Of a stretch of 64,000 nucleotides of DNA, positions 17,385 through 25,172 are shown one piece after another. The stretch is taken from assembly GCF_030814015.1 (NCBI RefSeq), contig NZ_JAUSUL010000001.1:524001-588000 (forward strand), given 5' to 3'. A program made the position numbers and the translations under genes. The notes below the pieces were generated by a model. That model saw nothing but the letters and a program-made list of their open reading frames with translations, was not told the origin of the DNA and searched no databases. Source of the DNA: Amorphus orientalis. Lineage in GTDB: Bacteria > Pseudomonadota > Alphaproteobacteria > Rhizobiales > Amorphaceae. The stretch's first letter is position 1; each line of letters starts with the position of its first letter.

Positions 17385-18317
17385 TCACTTCGCTTCGTCG
17401 AAGTAGCGCTTGGCGCCCGGATGCAGGTCGATCGGCGTGTTGGTCGCCGTGTCGAGCGAGATCTCCTTCGCCTTGGGATGGATCTCGCCGAGTTCGCCGA
17501 GATTGCCGAACAGCGTCTCGGTGATCACGTAGATCCGCTCTTCGTCGGCGTCGGCCTTGGTGAAGAGCGTGGCCGGATCGTTGATCACGGTGACCGCTTC
17601 GGTCTGGTCGGGATAGGTGCCGGCCGGGATGTCGTAGAGCTGGTAGAACGGGTACTCCTCGAGCATCCCCTTCACCTTCTCCGCGTCGACCGACAGGAGC
17701 ACCATGTCCTCCTGGGCGTCCAGGTCGATGAGGGCCGCCGTGGGCGCGCCGGCAAGAGCGGCGGTGGCCTGGACCGAGCCGTTCATGAGCGCGTTCGTGC
17801 CTTCGGTGTAGGACAGGAACTGGGCGGTCGACGGATCGAAGACGCCGTAGGCCTCCAGGAGGCGCCGGGCGAGGACGGCGGAGTTCGAGCCTGGCGGGCC
17901 CAGGTTGACCGACTTGCCCTCGAGGTCCTCGATCGACTGGATGCCGGTGTCAGCGGTCGTCGCGATCTGCAGGACGGCCGGGTAGAGGTAGGCCATCGCG
18001 GCGACGGGCTGGGGATCGCCGTCGAATGCGCCTTCACCGTTCTTCGCCTCGTAGAGGGTGGAGGACGAAGAGAAGCCGAAATCCATCTGCTCGGCAGAGA
18101 CGCGACGGATGTTCTCGATCGAGGCACCGGTCACCTCGGCGCGCGCCGTGGTGTTGTCCATGTGCTTGTTGAGCACATCGGCCATGCCGGCGCCGATGAC
18201 GTAGAACAGGCCGCCGGTGCCGCCGGTGCCGATGGCGATGCGCTCCTGCGCCACGGCGGGCGACGCGACGAGCGCCGATCCGAGGGCGAGGGCCGTGAGT
18301 GCGTGGGTGAGTTTCAC
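17385..18317 (-). CDS. TAXI family TRAP transporter substrate-binding protein
   Basis: A 310-residue periplasmic binding protein with a signal peptide (KLTHALTALALGSALVAS, cleavage near AVAQ-ERI) and the TAXI opening motif IAIGTGGTGGLFYVIGAGM. I choose the GTG at 18315-18317 because a strong GGGAGGAAACCAC site precedes it; the longer frame reads through the upstream repeat. It delivers substrate to the fused permease 19 bases downstream. The ligand is unknown; the operon suggests an aromatic or pyrone carboxylate. Confidence 0.92.
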   Translation of the reverse strand: MKLTHALTALALGSALVASPAVAQERIAIGTGGTGGLFYVIGAGMADVLNKHMDNTTARAEVTGASIENIRRVSAEQMDFGFSSSSTLYEAKNGEGAFDGDPQPVAAMAYLYPAVLQIATTADTGIQSIEDLEGKSVNLGPPGSNSAVLARRLLEAYGVFDPSTAQFLSYTEGTNALMNGSVQATAALAGAPTAALIDLDAQEDMVLLSVDAEKVKGMLEEYPFYQLYDIPAGTYPDQTEAVTVINDPATLFTKADADEERIYVITETLFGNLGELGEIHPKAKEISLDTATNTPIDLHPGAKRYFDEAK

Positions 18318-18357
18318 GTGGTTTCCTCCCTTGTAGAACCAGGTTGATCGGGAACTC

Positions 18358-18470
18358 AGCATGGCCCGTTCAAACCGAACCGGTTTGAACGATACGGCCA
18401 TGCTCAAGCTATTGAACCTGGAGCCATTTCCTGGCGCCCCGACGTTTCCGTCCGAGCGGAAAAGGCTCTA
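18358..18470. repeat. Dispersed two-hairpin repeat, copy B
   Basis: Same layout as copy A. The outer arms are AGCATGGCC/GGCCATGCT and the inner arms CGTTCAAACCG/CGGTTTGAACG, followed by the shared segment CTCAAGCTATTGAA and a degenerate second hairpin ending GGAAAAGGCTCTA. Relative to copy A, AGACC/GGTCT became AAACC/GGTTT, so both arms changed. Its last three bases are the stop codon of the tetR gene at 18468, and the element fills most of the tetR-TAXI gap. Confidence 0.8.
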
Positions 18471-19139
18471 GGCAGACTCAGCAACAGGGGCCGCACCAGC
18501 GTCCCGCCGGTCCAGCGCCCTGAGGCTTGCGAAGCTTGTTGCGACGAGTTCGTCGATGGCGCGCTGGTGGTCCGCGCCGTCGGTGCGTCCGTCGGAAAGC
18601 CGGGTGATCCGCTCCGGGTTGATCAGGGTGTAGTAGAGCGAACCGAGCAGGAACTGGCTGCGCCAGACGATGGCGTCGCGGTCGGCGCCGGGCAGGCAGT
18701 CGGCCACCGCATCGATGAAGGCGCGGGTGGTGGCGTCGAAGGCGCGTGCGATGATCTGGCGGGCCTCCGGATTGCCTTCGGCCGACAGCACGGCCCGGAC
18801 CCGGGTGAAGCGCGCTCCGCCGCCGGCGTCGTCGTGGGAGGCGACGAAGGCCGGCAGGACGTAGGCGCGCAGCACCGCCATCAGCCGCTGGTCGTCGTCG
18901 CGAATGCGCATGGCCTCGCCGATCAGCTCCAGACGGCGGGCGTTCATGGGCGTCGTATGGGCGGAGTAGATCGCCTCCAGGAGGCCGAGCTTGTCGCCGA
19001 AATGATAGGTGACGCTGCCGACGTTGACGCCGGCGGAGCGGGCGATCTCGCGCAGGGGCGCCGACCCGAATCCGCGCTCGGCGAACAGGTCCTCGGCGGC
19101 TTCCAGAATGGCGGTTCTTGTATCGGGACGGGACACCAA
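18468..19139 (-). CDS. TetR family regulator, copy 1, heading the aromatic/TAXI operon
   Basis: A 223-residue TetR protein with [22 protein letters not shown]. It is nearly identical to the protein at 22304-22993: from VSRPDTRT to SLRAL (about 208 residues) I see a single substitution, Asp versus Gly in AVA(D/G)CLPG. Only the last 14 or so residues differ. The start is uncertain (TTG at 19139 or GTG at 19136; no strong ribosome site). A palindrome at 19213-19230 lies upstream and probably binds this protein. It is the likely repressor of its own operon (TAXI, TRAP permease, hydrolase, dioxygenase, dehydrogenase). Confidence 0.88.
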   Translation of the reverse strand: MVSRPDTRTAILEAAEDLFAERGFGSAPLREIARSAGVNVGSVTYHFGDKLGLLEAIYSAHTTPMNARRLELIGEAMRIRDDDQRLMAVLRAYVLPAFVASHDDAGGGARFTRVRAVLSAEGNPEARQIIARAFDATTRAFIDAVADCLPGADRDAIVWRSQFLLGSLYYTLINPERITRLSDGRTDGADHQRAIDELVATSFASLRALDRRDAGAAPVAESA

Positions 19140-19146
19140 AGTGCTC
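18513..19146. repeat. Long direct repeat, unit 1 (tetR copy)
   Basis: 634 bases that align without gaps to 22358-22991 at a constant offset of 3845. I count by eye about 15 mismatches, nearly all in the part coding the C-terminal domain; the HTH-coding part is almost unchanged. The repeat ends sharply at both sides. Confidence 0.9.
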
Positions 19147-19212
19147 TTCGACAGGGGTGCGGATCGCCAGTCACCCGACTCCTAACGCGGCTTCGGTCGT
19201 CTGTCCATGCAT

Positions 19213-19230
19213 TTTGTACGAGTGTACAAA
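19213..19230. promoter_or_regulatory. Palindromic operator candidate upstream of tetR copy 1
   Basis: TTTGTACGAGTGTACAAA has perfect 7-base arms around a 4-base centre, about 75 bases upstream of the tetR start. A matching site with the same spacing lies upstream of tetR copy 2. Binding by the TetR proteins is inferred. Confidence 0.6.
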
Positions 19231-19291
19231 TCATCCGCCTCGGCTGTCCAAAGGCCGGGCAAGGCCGCGCGGGACATCTCTGAAATCGGCT

Positions 19292-20596
19292 CTAGCCGAT
19301 CATGGAATCCGGCAGAATGAGCGCGATCTCGGGGAACATCACAAGAAGCACCAGGGCGACCAGCATCATCGCCCAGAACGGCAGGATGCCGATGAAGACG
19401 GTGCGCAGCGGAACGCTGGGAGCGACCGACTTCACGATGAAGCAGTTTACGCCCACCGGCGGACTGATCAGGCCCATCTCCAGGCTGAGCACCACCAGCA
19501 CCCCGAACCAGATCGGGTCGAAGCCGAGCCCGGTGATGACCGGAAAGAAGATCGGCATCGTCAGCACCAGCATGGCGAAGCCTTCCAGGAAACAGCCGAG
19601 CACGATGTAGCAGGCGAGGATCAGCGCAAGGATGCCGTAGGGGCCAATGTCGAGGCCGGTGAGGAAGCCTCCGACCATCTGCGGAATATGGCTGAGCGCC
19701 AGGAACGGGTTCAGAAGGTGCGCGGAGATCAGGATCAGCATCACGGTGGCGGTCGTCATCACGGAATCGCGGACCGCGGTCCAGAAGTCGGCGAGCGACA
19801 GCCTGCGGGTGATCAGTCCGGTGAGGATGACCAGGGCGGCACCGACGGCGGCCGCCTCCACCGGCGAGAAGATCCCGCCATAGATCCCGCCGATGGTCAT
19901 CAGGATGATCAGGATGATCGGCAGCGCGGCGACGAGCGCGCGCGCCTTTTCGCGCAGGCTGGTGCGCGGGCCGACGGGTCCGAGGTCCGGCCGCAGGGTG
20001 GAGATCACGGTGATCAAAAGGATGAAGAGGAGCGCCAGCAGGATCCCCGGCAGGACGCCGGCCAGGAACAGGCGCCCGATCGATTGCTGGGTCAGGATCG
20101 CGTAGACGACGAAGCCCGTCGAGGGCGGGATCAGGATGCCGAGCGTCCCGCCGGCGGCGACCGATCCGGTGGAAAGCCGGGGGTCGTAGCGGAACCGCTC
20201 CATCTCGGCCAGCGACACCTTGCCCATGGTCAGCGCCGAGGCCACGGACGATCCGCACAGCGCGGCGAAGCCGCCGCATCCGACCACGGTGGCGGAGGCG
20301 AGGCCGCCGCGCACCTGGCCGACGATGGCGTAGGCCGCGTCGTAGAGCTTGCGGCTGAGGCCGGTGACGGTGGCGATGTTGCCCATCAGGATGAACAGCG
20401 GAATCACCACCAGCTCCGCGCTGGAGGAGAGGGTGAAGGTCTCGCTGGCGAGCAGGCTCAGCGCGGAATCGACACTGCCGAGCACCGACACGCCCACGAA
20501 GCCGACCGCGAACATGGCGAAGGCCACCGGCACCCGGAGGACGAGCAGGACGATCAGGCCGGCAAGGCCCAGACCGCCGATCAGAGCCGAGCTCAT
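19292..20596 (-). CDS. dctM: TRAP transporter large permease (DctM)
   Basis: A 434-residue membrane protein with about twelve hydrophobic segments and DctM landmarks: SALTMGKVSLAEMERFRYD, GGTLGILIPPSTGFVVYA, LEGFAMLVLTMPIFFPVI and LISPPVGVNCFIVKSV. It is the ion-coupled translocating subunit of a second TRAP importer. It overlaps dctQ by four bases (ATGA), so translation is coupled. It ends 62 bases before the operator upstream of tetR copy 1. Confidence 0.95.
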   Translation of the reverse strand: MSSALIGGLGLAGLIVLLVLRVPVAFAMFAVGFVGVSVLGSVDSALSLLASETFTLSSSAELVVIPLFILMGNIATVTGLSRKLYDAAYAIVGQVRGGLASATVVGCGGFAALCGSSVASALTMGKVSLAEMERFRYDPRLSTGSVAAGGTLGILIPPSTGFVVYAILTQQSIGRLFLAGVLPGILLALLFILLITVISTLRPDLGPVGPRTSLREKARALVAALPIILIILMTIGGIYGGIFSPVEAAAVGAALVILTGLITRRLSLADFWTAVRDSVMTTATVMLILISAHLLNPFLALSHIPQMVGGFLTGLDIGPYGILALILACYIVLGCFLEGFAMLVLTMPIFFPVITGLGFDPIWFGVLVVLSLEMGLISPPVGVNCFIVKSVAPSVPLRTVFIGILPFWAMMLVALVLLVMFPEIALILPDSMIG

Positions 20597-21105
20597 AGGA
20601 TCTCCTCGGTGTGCTCACCGGCGCGTCCGGCCGGGGCGAGGGCGAGACGGATCGCCTTGAGGAGCATGGAGAGCGACGTGAGTGCGGCGAACGCCGACAG
20701 CGCCCACTGGAACCAGGCTTTCGGCAGGGAGATGATGTTGGTGGCGAGATTGAGCATCAGCGAGATCTTCGAGGATTCGTAGACCGTCCAGGCGATGCCG
20801 GCGAAGATCGCCGCGCCCACCAGCGCCGACAGCACGTCCAGCCAGGCGTTCATGCGATCGGGAAACCAGTGCTCGAACACGTCCATGGAGACGTGCCCGC
20901 CGTTGCGGTCGCACACGGCCATGCCGCCGAACACGATCAGCACCATCAGCATCTGCGAGATGTCCTGGGCGCCGGCCAGCGGCGCGCCGAAATAACGGCC
21001 GACCACGTCGATCAGGATGTTCAGGGCGACGAGGATGAGTGCGGCCGCTCCGATCGCCGTGGACAGGTCGATCAGCCCGTCCACGGCCTTTCTGAGAAGG
21101 GTCAT
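20593..21105 (-). CDS. dctQ: TRAP transporter small permease (DctQ)
   Basis: A 170-residue protein with four hydrophobic segments (IGAAALILVALNILIDVVGR, ISQMLMVLIVFGGMAVC, LVGAAIFAGIAWTVYESS, WALSAFAALTSLSMLL) and the DctQ-type His segment NGGHVSMDVF after helix 2. It pairs with the overlapping dctM product and the DctP protein encoded 16 bases upstream. Confidence 0.93.
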   Translation of the reverse strand: MTLLRKAVDGLIDLSTAIGAAALILVALNILIDVVGRYFGAPLAGAQDISQMLMVLIVFGGMAVCDRNGGHVSMDVFEHWFPDRMNAWLDVLSALVGAAIFAGIAWTVYESSKISLMLNLATNIISLPKAWFQWALSAFAALTSLSMLLKAIRLALAPAGRAGEHTEEIL

Positions 21106-21121
21106 GCGGACAAGGCCCCGG

Positions 21122-22120
21122 TCAGTTCCCGCCCTTCATCGCGGCGTAGACGTCCTCGCCGCCCATCTCCTGGATCAGCCGATCGCGGGTCTCCGTCGCG
21201 ACGGTGTCGAAGGGCGCGATCTCCTCCTCGCTCAGCCGGATGACGGTGTTGTCCGGGTCGGCGGAGACCTTTTCCAGCGTCTCCCGGGCGCGGGCGTTCC
21301 AGCCTTCCTCGCCGCTCCGGGAGAGGCCACGGCCGCTGTTGTTGTCGATGGCCGCCTTCTGGTCTTCCGGCAGGGCGTCGTAGGCGCCCTGGTTCATCAC
21401 CAGATAGAACATGATGTGCCCGAGCGGCGCGCCGACGGTGTAGGAGTTCGCCACCTCGTCGAGCTTGAAGTCGGCCACCGCACTCATGCCGGTGACGACG
21501 CCGTCGATCAGCCCGGTCTGCAGCGCGTTGTAGATCTCGCCGGCCGGCATCTGCACCGGAGTTCCGCCAAGGGCGGTTATCATGGCGCCCGGAACCGAGC
21601 CAGACACCCGCACCTTCAGCCCCTGAAGATCTTCCGGCGAGCGGATCTCGTGATCCTTCATGATGAACACGCTCGGTTCCGAGGCCCAGATCGCCAGCGG
21701 CCTGGTGCCCGGGAACTCGCTGTCGAGATGGCCCGCGTCATAGGCGTTCCACAGCATGTCGTAACCGGTCATGCCGTCGGGGATCGCGTTCGGCATCTCC
21801 ACGATCATGGATTTGGGGAACTGGGACGAAGTGTAGCCCGGCAGGCCCCAGGTGATGTCGGCGACGCCCTGGAGCGCGCGCACATACTGCTCCATCGGGC
21901 CGGCCCCCAGCTCGCCGCCGGGATAGACCTGGATCGTCAGTTCGCCGTTGGTGTCGGCGGAGACGCCTTCGACCAGCGGCTCGACGACCGATCCGGTGAC
22001 CACGTGGGCCGGCGGCACGAAATGGGCGAGTTTCAGGGTTTCGGCAAAGGCCGGCGCGGCCGTGAAAGCGGCGACGCAGGCGCCCGTTGCCAGCGCGATG
22101 CTCAGATTGACGTGCTTCAT
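21122..22120 (-). CDS. dctP: TRAP transporter substrate-binding protein (DctP)
   Basis: A 332-residue periplasmic protein with a signal peptide (MKHVNLSIALATGACVAAF, cleavage near AFA-ETL). DctP features include TLKLAHFVPPAHVV, the carboxylate-binding-type Arg segment GLKVRVSGSVPGAMI and GEIYNALQTGLIDGVV. The start is the ATG at 22118-22120; the frame upstream has no signal-like sequence. It is first of the dctPQM genes, 183 bases downstream of tetR copy 2. The ligand is probably an organic acid. Confidence 0.93.
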   Translation of the reverse strand: MKHVNLSIALATGACVAAFTAAPAFAETLKLAHFVPPAHVVTGSVVEPLVEGVSADTNGELTIQVYPGGELGAGPMEQYVRALQGVADITWGLPGYTSSQFPKSMIVEMPNAIPDGMTGYDMLWNAYDAGHLDSEFPGTRPLAIWASEPSVFIMKDHEIRSPEDLQGLKVRVSGSVPGAMITALGGTPVQMPAGEIYNALQTGLIDGVVTGMSAVADFKLDEVANSYTVGAPLGHIMFYLVMNQGAYDALPEDQKAAIDNNSGRGLSRSGEEGWNARARETLEKVSADPDNTVIRLSEEEIAPFDTVATETRDRLIQEMGGEDVYAAMKGGN

Positions 22121-22303
22121 GTATCGTCCTCCCTCTGTTTTTGACGTTCGGCCGGTTGCGGGTCCCGGCGCGACTGCGCCCGGGGAACCGGTCCGGATCT
22201 GCGGAGCCTGTTGTCCGGCTCTCTGTCGGATCACCGGATCGGTGCCGGCGGTTCCGAAAACCGTGCGTCGCGCGTCGGTCCTCCGGCTCGGCCGGCGATC
22301 GGA

Positions 22304-22993
22304 TCACGCGGACTGAAGCGACGTCCGTGCCGCGGTGTGCCCCGCGTTCGGTTCGGTCAGCGCCCTGAGGCTTGCGAAGCTTGTTGCGACGAGTTCGTCG
22401 ATGGCGCGCTGATGGTCGGCGCCGTCGGTTCGTCCGTCGGACAGCCGGGTGATCCGCTCGGGATTGATCAGGGTGTAGTAGAGCGAGCCGAGCAGGAACT
22501 GGCTGCGCCAGACGATGGCATCGCGGTCGGCGCCGGGCAGGCAGCCGGCGACCGCGTCGATGAAGGCACGGGTGGTGGCGTCGAAGGCGCGGGCGATGAT
22601 CTGGCGGGCCTCCGGATTGCCTTCGGCCGACAGCACGGCCCGGACCCGGGTGAAGCGCGCTCCGCCGCCGGCGTCGTCGTGGGAGGCGACGAAGGCCGGC
22701 AGGACGTAGGCGCGCAGGACCGCCATCAGCCGCTGGTCGTCGTCGCGAATGCGCATGGCCTCGCCGATCAGCTCCAGACGGCGGGCGTTCATGGGCGTCG
22801 TGTGGGCGGAGTAGATCGCCTCCAGGAGGCCGAGCTTGTCGCCGAAATGATAGGTGACGCTGCCGACGTTGACGCCGGCGGAGCGGGCGATCTCGCGCAG
22901 GGGCGCCGACCCGAATCCGCGCTCGGCGAACAGGTCCTCGGCGGCTTCCAGAATGGCGGTTCTTGTATCGGGACGGGACACCAAAGTGCTCAC
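22304..22993 (-). CDS. TetR family regulator, copy 2, heading the dctPQM operon
   Basis: A 229-residue near-duplicate of the regulator at 18468-19139, with the same HTH ([19 protein letters not shown]), so both should recognise the same operator. The C terminus diverges after SLRAL ([17 protein letters not shown]). The start is a GTG at 22991-22993 or the GTG shared with copy 1 four codons in. A one-mismatch version of the copy 1 palindrome lies 60-77 bases upstream at 23053-23070. Likely repressor of itself and dctPQM, possibly also of the divergent opgG-like gene. Confidence 0.88.
   Translation of the reverse strand: MSTLVSRPDTRTAILEAAEDLFAERGFGSAPLREIARSAGVNVGSVTYHFGDKLGLLEAIYSAHTTPMNARRLELIGEAMRIRDDDQRLMAVLRAYVLPAFVASHDDAGGGARFTRVRAVLSAEGNPEARQIIARAFDATTRAFIDAVAGCLPGADRDAIVWRSQFLLGSLYYTLINPERITRLSDGRTDGADHQRAIDELVATSFASLRALTEPNAGHTAARTSLQSA
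22358..22991. repeat. Long direct repeat, unit 2 (tetR copy)
   Basis: Partner of 18513-19146, in the same orientation. The two units flank the dctPQM genes. Upstream of the ends only short patches resemble each other (TTTCGGCCGCCGGTCCATG here and CTTCGGTCGTCTGTCCATG there). Confidence 0.9.
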
Positions 22994-23052
22994 GGACGCG
23001 CAGGAATGTCGCCGTTGAAACCTAGCGTGGTTTCGGCCGCCGGTCCATGGAG

Positions 23053-23070
23053 TTTGGACGCTTGTACAAG
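23053..23070. promoter_or_regulatory. Palindromic operator candidate upstream of tetR copy 2
   Basis: TTTGGACGCTTGTACAAG keeps the TTG-N-AC, 4-base centre, GTACAA layout of the site at 19213, with mismatched outer positions. It lies between divergent genes (tetR copy 2 and the opgG-like gene). Confidence 0.5.
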
Positions 23071-23209
23071 ACAGCCTCCGGATCCGTTCCCGCCATTCCT
23101 GAGCGGTCCGCGCAGAATTTCACCGCAATTGTTGTGTTGGCCTAGCGCTCGTCCCACTCGGTTCGAGCGAACGGGACGTGTTCAGGTTCAATGGACGTTG
23201 AGGGCGCGC

Positions 23210-24787
23210 ATGATGGATCGGACGGACGGACTGCGGATGGATCGGCGGCAGATGCTGACCGGGGCCGCGAGCCTTTTGGCGGCGCTCGGACTGCCGGCGC
23301 TGGCGACGGCGGCGCGGGCGCAGGGTGGGCTGCCTATGGAGGCGGCCCAGCCCTACAGCTTCGACGCGCTCAGGACGCGGGCGCGCAGGCTGGCTTCCTC
23401 GCCCTACGTCGCCCCGCCCGTGCCCCATTCGGAGCTTCTGGAGACGGTCGACTTCGACGCCTACCAGACGATCACGTTCAAGCCGTCGATGACGGTCGAG
23501 GAGACGCCGGACCCGGTCCGGCTGTTTCATCTCGGCCGCTACTTCAAGACCCCGGTCCGGCTCTATCTGGTCGAGGGCGACCGCGAGCGCGAGATCGCCT
23601 ACCACCACGACGCCTTCGGCTACGACGACCCGGACCTGGAGGCGAAGCTGCCCGACGATCTGGGCTATGCCGGCTTCCGGCTGATGAACCCGGACGGCCG
23701 GACCGATTTCCTCGCCTTCCTCGGCTCCAGCTACTTCCGCTCGTCCGGCCCGGAGGGCCAGTACGGACTGTCGGCGCGGGGGCTCGCGATCGATACGGGA
23801 CTTTCCCGGCCGGAGGAGTTTCCCCGCTTCTCCGCCTTCTGGCTGCATGCCGGGGCGGAGGGGGAGCCGTTCGTCATCGACGCGCTTCTGGAAAGCGAGA
23901 GCGTCACCGGGGCCTACCGGTTCAAGGTCTCCACGCCCGATGCGATCCTGATGGACGTCGATGCCTATCTCTATGTGCGCAAGGACGTCGAGCGGCTCGG
24001 CGTCGCGCCGCTGACCAGCATGTTCTGGTACTCCGAGGCCAACCGCCATCAGGCGACCGACTGGCGGCCGGAAGTCCACGACAGCGACGGGCTGGCGCTG
24101 TGGACCGGAAGCGGCGAGCGGATCTGGCGGCCGCTGAACAATCCGAAAGTGGTCCGCACCAGCACGTTCACCGATGCCGACCCGAAAGGCTTCGGACTTC
24201 TGCAGCGCGACCGCGTCTTCGGCCACTACGAGGACGACGGGGCGTTCTACGACAAGCGCCCCGGCCTCTGGGTCGAACCGCTTTCCGACTGGGGCGAGGG
24301 CGAGGTCCAACTGGTCGAGATCCCGACCGACGACGAGATCTACGACAACATCGCCGCCTACTGGAAACCGGCACAGCCGGTGCGGTCCGGCGATGCGCTT
24401 CATTTCGCCTACCGGCTGCACTGGGTCTCAAAAGAGCCGTATCCGCCGGAGCCGGTCGCCCACGTGGTGGCCACGCGGATCGGCCGGGCCGGCGTGCCCG
24501 GGCAGGAACGCTCCGACGGAAAGAAATTCGCGATCGACTTCACCGGCGGCCCGCTCGACGGCATGGAACAGCGGTTCGACATCGATGCGGTCGTCGACGC
24601 CTCGCGGGGCGAGGTCTCAGGCAGCTACGTGGTGAAGGTGGTGGGGACCGACCGCTGGCGCGCCGTGTTCGATCTGGAGGCGTCGGGAAGCGATCCCGTC
24701 GAGCTGCGCTGCTACCTGAAGCTCGGCGATCAGGTTCTGACGGAGACCTGGATGTACCAGTACCTGCCGTTCGACTTCGCGGGCTGA
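23210..24787 (+). CDS. opgG: OpgG/MdoG-family periplasmic glucan biosynthesis protein (Tat-exported)
   Basis: A 525-residue protein with a twin-arginine signal (MDRRQMLTGAASLLAALG, cleavage near ARA-QGG). The mature part has the N-terminal FDALRTRARRLASSPYVAPP, the segments ARGLAIDTG and EEFPRFSAFWL, and RLGVAPLTSMFWYSE with RIWRPLNNPK. The ATG at 23210 has GAGGG upstream; ATGs at 23213 and 23237 are also possible. OpgG/OpgD proteins process the glucan backbone made by OpgH in the periplasm. A Tat signal is OpgD-like, while the linkage to a paralogue and opgH matches the opgGIH operon described in Rhodobacter sphaeroides. Confidence 0.88.
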   Translation: MMDRTDGLRMDRRQMLTGAASLLAALGLPALATAARAQGGLPMEAAQPYSFDALRTRARRLASSPYVAPPVPHSELLETVDFDAYQTITFKPSMTVEETPDPVRLFHLGRYFKTPVRLYLVEGDREREIAYHHDAFGYDDPDLEAKLPDDLGYAGFRLMNPDGRTDFLAFLGSSYFRSSGPEGQYGLSARGLAIDTGLSRPEEFPRFSAFWLHAGAEGEPFVIDALLESESVTGAYRFKVSTPDAILMDVDAYLYVRKDVERLGVAPLTSMFWYSEANRHQATDWRPEVHDSDGLALWTGSGERIWRPLNNPKVVRTSTFTDADPKGFGLLQRDRVFGHYEDDGAFYDKRPGLWVEPLSDWGEGEVQLVEIPTDDEIYDNIAAYWKPAQPVRSGDALHFAYRLHWVSKEPYPPEPVAHVVATRIGRAGVPGQERSDGKKFAIDFTGGPLDGMEQRFDIDAVVDASRGEVSGSYVVKVVGTDRWRAVFDLEASGSDPVELRCYLKLGDQVLTETWMYQYLPFDFAG

Positions 24788-25172
24788 CCCGCGCGACCCG
24801 CTGCCCCGGTGCGCTGTTCGCGCGCCGGCGGTGGCACCTGATCCGGCGGTCGCAGGACCGCCCGCTGTGGTGGTGGCCCACCGCCGCAGGTGGCTTCTGT
24901 TTTGCTGCAGCGCATCTATAAGATCGATCCGCGCCTGCCGCCGATCGCCTCCTGCCCCGTCACACGTCGCCTGCTCCTTCGCCTCGGAAAAAACGCTGCC
25001 ATGCGAATGGCATAACCCGGCCATAAGAAGGTCACGATGGCGCTGACAATCATGTGACCGGAGAAGGGAACGAGATCGCGGCGAAGCTGTTTCAGTAGCA
25101 CCTGGCTGGTAACGCCGCCCGTTTTCCGCAGCGCACACGCGCTTGCCCCGAGACAAGGTATCCGGAGGAATG
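24788..25172. other. Intergenic stretch between the two opgG-family genes
   Basis: 385 bases without a credible gene. It contains a run of GC-rich inverted segments (24845-24895) and an AT-richer part (24980-25060) that could hold a second promoter for the paralogue. Short antisense frames here lack ribosome sites. GGAGG at 25164-25168 is the ribosome site of the next gene. Confidence 0.5.

Noticed and set aside
17385-18407. A longer TAXI protein starting inside repeat copy B
   Set aside because: The extra residues come from the repeat, and the GTG at 18317 has a strong ribosome site followed by a signal peptide.
22211-23209. An N-terminal extension of the opgG-like protein across tetR copy 2
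   Set aside because: It is antisense to the TetR gene, and the Tat signal places the start at or after 23210.
24916-25101. A 61-codon minus-strand ORF between the two opgG-family genes
   Set aside because: No ribosome site, an Arg-rich translation and no recognisable family; treated as noncoding.
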